Positions 4,466-6,594 of a stretch of DNA of 6,594 bases are shown piece after piece. The stretch lies in NCBI GenBank assembly GCA_031283395.1, contig JAITBV010000220.1:1-6594 (forward strand), in the 5' to 3' direction. Within the stretch, counting starts at the first letter, position 1, and every line of letters starts with the position of its first letter. The translations under genes were made by a program, and so were the position numbers. Source of the DNA: Candidatus Adiutrix sp. (lineage in GTDB: Bacteria > Desulfobacterota > Desulfarculia > Adiutricales > Adiutricaceae). The notes beneath the pieces were generated by a model that saw nothing but the letters and a program-made list of their open reading frames with translations, was not told where the DNA came from and made no database searches.

Positions 4466-5954
4466 AAAAAATGAGGGAAAACCTATAAATGTCCCACCCG
4501 GCGTCCAGGGTCAGGTCAAAGACCGGGCCGGGCAGAACGCCCAACAGAACCACCATAAAGGCTAGGGCCAGGGCCCCGCCTATCGCGACGGGCGAAAGAT
4601 CCGGCGCGGCCCCCCGCAAGGGGTCGTCCTCGCCTTCGGTGTAGGCGTGGCGGACCAGGGAGAGGTAGTAGAAAATGGCCAGGGCGCTGTTGACGCACAG
4701 GGTGATGACCAGCCAGTCGTAGCCGTGGCCCCAGGCCCCCATGATCAGCCAGAGCTTGCCGATGAAGCCGACCGAGGGCGGCAGGCCCACCAGGGACATG
4801 GCCGCTATGGTCAGGCTCAGGGCCAGGGCGGGCGAACGCCTGGAAAGACCGTTTAGATCCCTGTAGGTGAGGTTGCGGCCGTCCGGGGCCAGGCGGCAGA
4901 GTATCCAGAAGGCCAGGAGGTTCATAAGCAGATAGGCCAGGGCGTAGAAACTGGCCGCGGCCAGGCCGGCCGGGGTGGGCGGCACCAGACCCACGATGAG
5001 GTAGCCGGCGTGGGCCACGGAGGAGAAGCCCAGCATGCGCTTAAGGTCGCGCTGGGCCAGAGCGCAGAGGTTGCCGAAGGTCATGGACAGGGCGGCCAGG
5101 ACGGCCAGGACGTCGGCCAGGGCCTGGCCGGGCAGGACCAGGACGCCCAGACGCACCAGGACGACCGCGGCCCCCAGCTTGGGGAGGGTCGCCATAAAGG
5201 CCGCGGTTTCATTGCTGGCCCCCTGGTAGGCGTCGGGAGCCCAGAAATGGAAGGGAAAGAGGGCCAGCTTGTAAAACAGGCCGCCCATAAAGAGGGTCAG
5301 GCCGGCCACGGCCAGGGGGTTTTGGGCAAAGTCCCAGTCCCGGAACATGAGTTCCTGGATGAAGGTGGTCTGCTGCCCGGCGATGATCCAGGACAGGCCG
5401 AAGAGGGCCACGGCCGTGGCCGCCGCGCCGAAGAGGATGTATTTGAGGCCGGCCTCGGCCGCCTCCCTGGATCGGGCCCTTAGGGGTATGACTATGTAAA
5501 GGCTGTAGGAGGCCAGCTCCAGGGCCAGGTAGATGGTCACCAGTTCCACGGCCGAGGCCGCCAGGGTCAGGCCCCAGGCCGAGAAGGCCAGGAATAGGAA
5601 GTAGTCCAGGCGCTGGTTTTCTTCCAGGGAGGGCTTTCGGAGGGCGTTGGCCACGGTCACGAAAAAGCCCGCGGCCACCAGGATCTTGAAGAACTGGGAC
5701 AGGGTGTCCACCTGATAAACTTCCCAGAACATAAGCCCGCGGCAGGACAGGCCCGCCAGGGCCAGGAGCAAGTGGATCCCGGCCAGGGCCGGCAGGGTCT
5801 TCATGACGAGCCGCGTCCCGGCCTCGGCCCGGCTTCCGCTCAGGACCGAAGCGGCGAACAGGTAGAGGATTATCAGAAACAGGGATATCTCCGGCAAAAG
5901 GAGCTGGAATTCCAGGTTCAGTTCCAGGGGATTTAAGCTTTCCAGGTTGAGCAT
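4464..5954 (-). CDS. nuoN: NADH-quinone oxidoreductase subunit N (complex I membrane subunit)
   Basis: NuoN is one of the antiporter-like subunits that move protons in the membrane arm of complex I, coupled to quinone reduction. The protein has 496 residues, about the usual length, and is almost wholly transmembrane. Key charged residues of the proton path can be seen: E146 in LALELASYSLYI, K229 in FYKLALFPFHFWAPDAYQGA (228-245), K259 in TLPKLGA, and K400 in GFIGKLW. These seem to match E. coli Glu133, Lys217, Lys247 and Lys395. ATG 5954 is chosen over an in-frame ATG at 6053: it has AGGAG 9 nt upstream and gives a normal N terminus, whereas the longer form would add 33 proline-rich residues and overlap nuoM by 83 bp. 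It follows nuoM by 16 bp, in the standard gene order, and is normally the last gene of the operon. Confidence 0.96.
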   Translation of the reverse strand: MLNLESLNPLELNLEFQLLLPEISLFLIILYLFAASVLSGSRAEAGTRLVMKTLPALAGIHLLLALAGLSCRGLMFWEVYQVDTLSQFFKILVAAGFFVTVANALRKPSLEENQRLDYFLFLAFSAWGLTLAASAVELVTIYLALELASYSLYIVIPLRARSREAAEAGLKYILFGAAATAVALFGLSWIIAGQQTTFIQELMFRDWDFAQNPLAVAGLTLFMGGLFYKLALFPFHFWAPDAYQGASNETAAFMATLPKLGAAVVLVRLGVLVLPGQALADVLAVLAALSMTFGNLCALAQRDLKRMLGFSSVAHAGYLIVGLVPPTPAGLAAASFYALAYLLMNLLAFWILCRLAPDGRNLTYRDLNGLSRRSPALALSLTIAAMSLVGLPPSVGFIGKLWLIMGAWGHGYDWLVITLCVNSALAIFYYLSLVRHAYTEGEDDPLRGAAPDLSPVAIGGALALAFMVVLLGVLPGPVFDLTLDAGWDIYRFSLIF

Positions 5955-5970
5955 GGTCCTTGGCTCCTGT

Positions 5971-6594
5971 TCAGTTCCCGGGGGAACCCAGGCGGAAAAG
6001 CAGGTCCCCGGGGCCGGGGGCGGTCGAGGCGTGAAATTTTTCGACCGTGTCAATGATGGAGGGGTCGATGGTGGACAGGAGCCCGCCCGGGGCCAGTCCC
6101 AGGTAGATGACGAAGACGGCCGGAATAAGCATATAGGCCCATTCCCTGAGGTTCAGGTCCGGCCAGCCCTTGTCCTTGGCCGAGCTGGGCTGGCCCCAGG
6201 CCAGCTTCAGGGTGACCTTCAGGGCGTAGGCCGCGGCCAGCATGGCCCCGGGGGCGGTCAGTAAACCCAGAAGGGGCACATTCACTCCGCAGATCTTCGT
6301 GGTCACGCCAAAAGCGGCCGCGATGACCAGAAATTCCCCCACGAAGCCGTTGGTGCCCGGAAAGCCGAAGGAGGCCAGACCCATAAGGCCCCAGAAGAAC
6401 ATGAAGGCCGGCAGATAGCGGCCCAGGCCCAGGTTGCGGTCTATCTCCCGGCTGTGGCTCCGCTCGTAGATGGTCCCGATGAGCATGAAGAGGGCGCCGG
6501 TGATGATGCCGTGGTTGAGCATCTGCACAATGGCCCCTTCCAGGCCCCGGACGCTGAAGAGAAAGATGCCCAAGGTAACGAAGCCCATGTGGGC
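5971..6594 (-). CDS. nuoM: NADH-quinone oxidoreductase subunit M, C-terminal part (5' end outside window)
   Basis: NuoM is a second antiporter-like proton-pumping subunit of complex I. The reading frame is open to the right edge (AHMGFVTLG at the start), so the real start is outside the window and the Met at 6588 is internal. The visible 207 residues, of about 500 in a full protein, include the conserved QMLNHGIITGALFMLIG segment with its histidine at 28, YERSHSREI, and FPGTNGFVGEF with E87, which fits the conserved glutamate of the C-terminal channel (E. coli Glu407). Further hydrophobic helices follow, and then a polar tail of about 30 residues. It is co-transcribed with nuoN, whose ribosome binding site lies in the 16-bp gap. 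Confidence 0.95.
   Translation of the reverse strand, partial: AHMGFVTLGIFLFSVRGLEGAIVQMLNHGIITGALFMLIGTIYERSHSREIDRNLGLGRYLPAFMFFWGLMGLASFGFPGTNGFVGEFLVIAAAFGVTTKICGVNVPLLGLLTAPGAMLAAAYALKVTLKLAWGQPSSAKDKGWPDLNLREWAYMLIPAVFVIYLGLAPGGLLSTIDPSIIDTVEKFHASTAPGPGDLLFRLGSPGN

Overview
The window is GC-rich bacterial DNA holding parts of three ordinary transcription units and one unusual 845-base intergenic region. A signal-peptide-bearing periplasmic binding protein and NADH dehydrogenase (complex I) genes point to a Gram-negative. The style of the proteins and riboswitches suggests a Desulfobacterota/deltaproteobacterial lineage, but that is an impression and not a proof.

Layout: positions 1-949 (minus) carry the N-terminal 316 codons of the glycogen branching enzyme glgB, cut by the left edge. 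A 117-bp divergent intergenic region holds a good sigma70-type promoter facing right. It drives a two-gene unit: a CNNM/CorC-type membrane protein with a CBS pair (1067-2407) and, 2 bp later, a branched-chain-amino-acid-type (LivK family) periplasmic binding protein (2410-3618). That unit ends in a clear intrinsic terminator (3625-3648). At the right, on the minus strand, are the 3' part of nuoM (5971-6594) and complete nuoN (4464-5954), the membrane proton-pumping subunits that usually end a nuo operon.

Between the convergent binding-protein gene and nuoN (3619-4463) I see no credible protein gene. The minus strand here carries two complete cobalamin (B12) riboswitch aptamers in tandem, A (4263-4414) and then B (3829-4035). 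Their P1 helices show compensatory differences. Aptamer A is followed by an intrinsic terminator, and a 10-nt segment of A can pair with the terminator's 5' arm, giving a plausible antiterminator. Aptamer B has no separate terminator hairpin, but six U's directly abut its P1 helix.

Neither riboswitch has a recognisable gene downstream on its own strand. Transcription past B would run through a 17-bp perfect hairpin and into the 3' end of the binding-protein gene, antisense to it. Three explanations fit: a B12-controlled antisense or small RNA, a relic of a lost B12-regulated gene, or a small gene I cannot recognise. This tandem orphan pair is the main point of interest. The protein genes are conventional.
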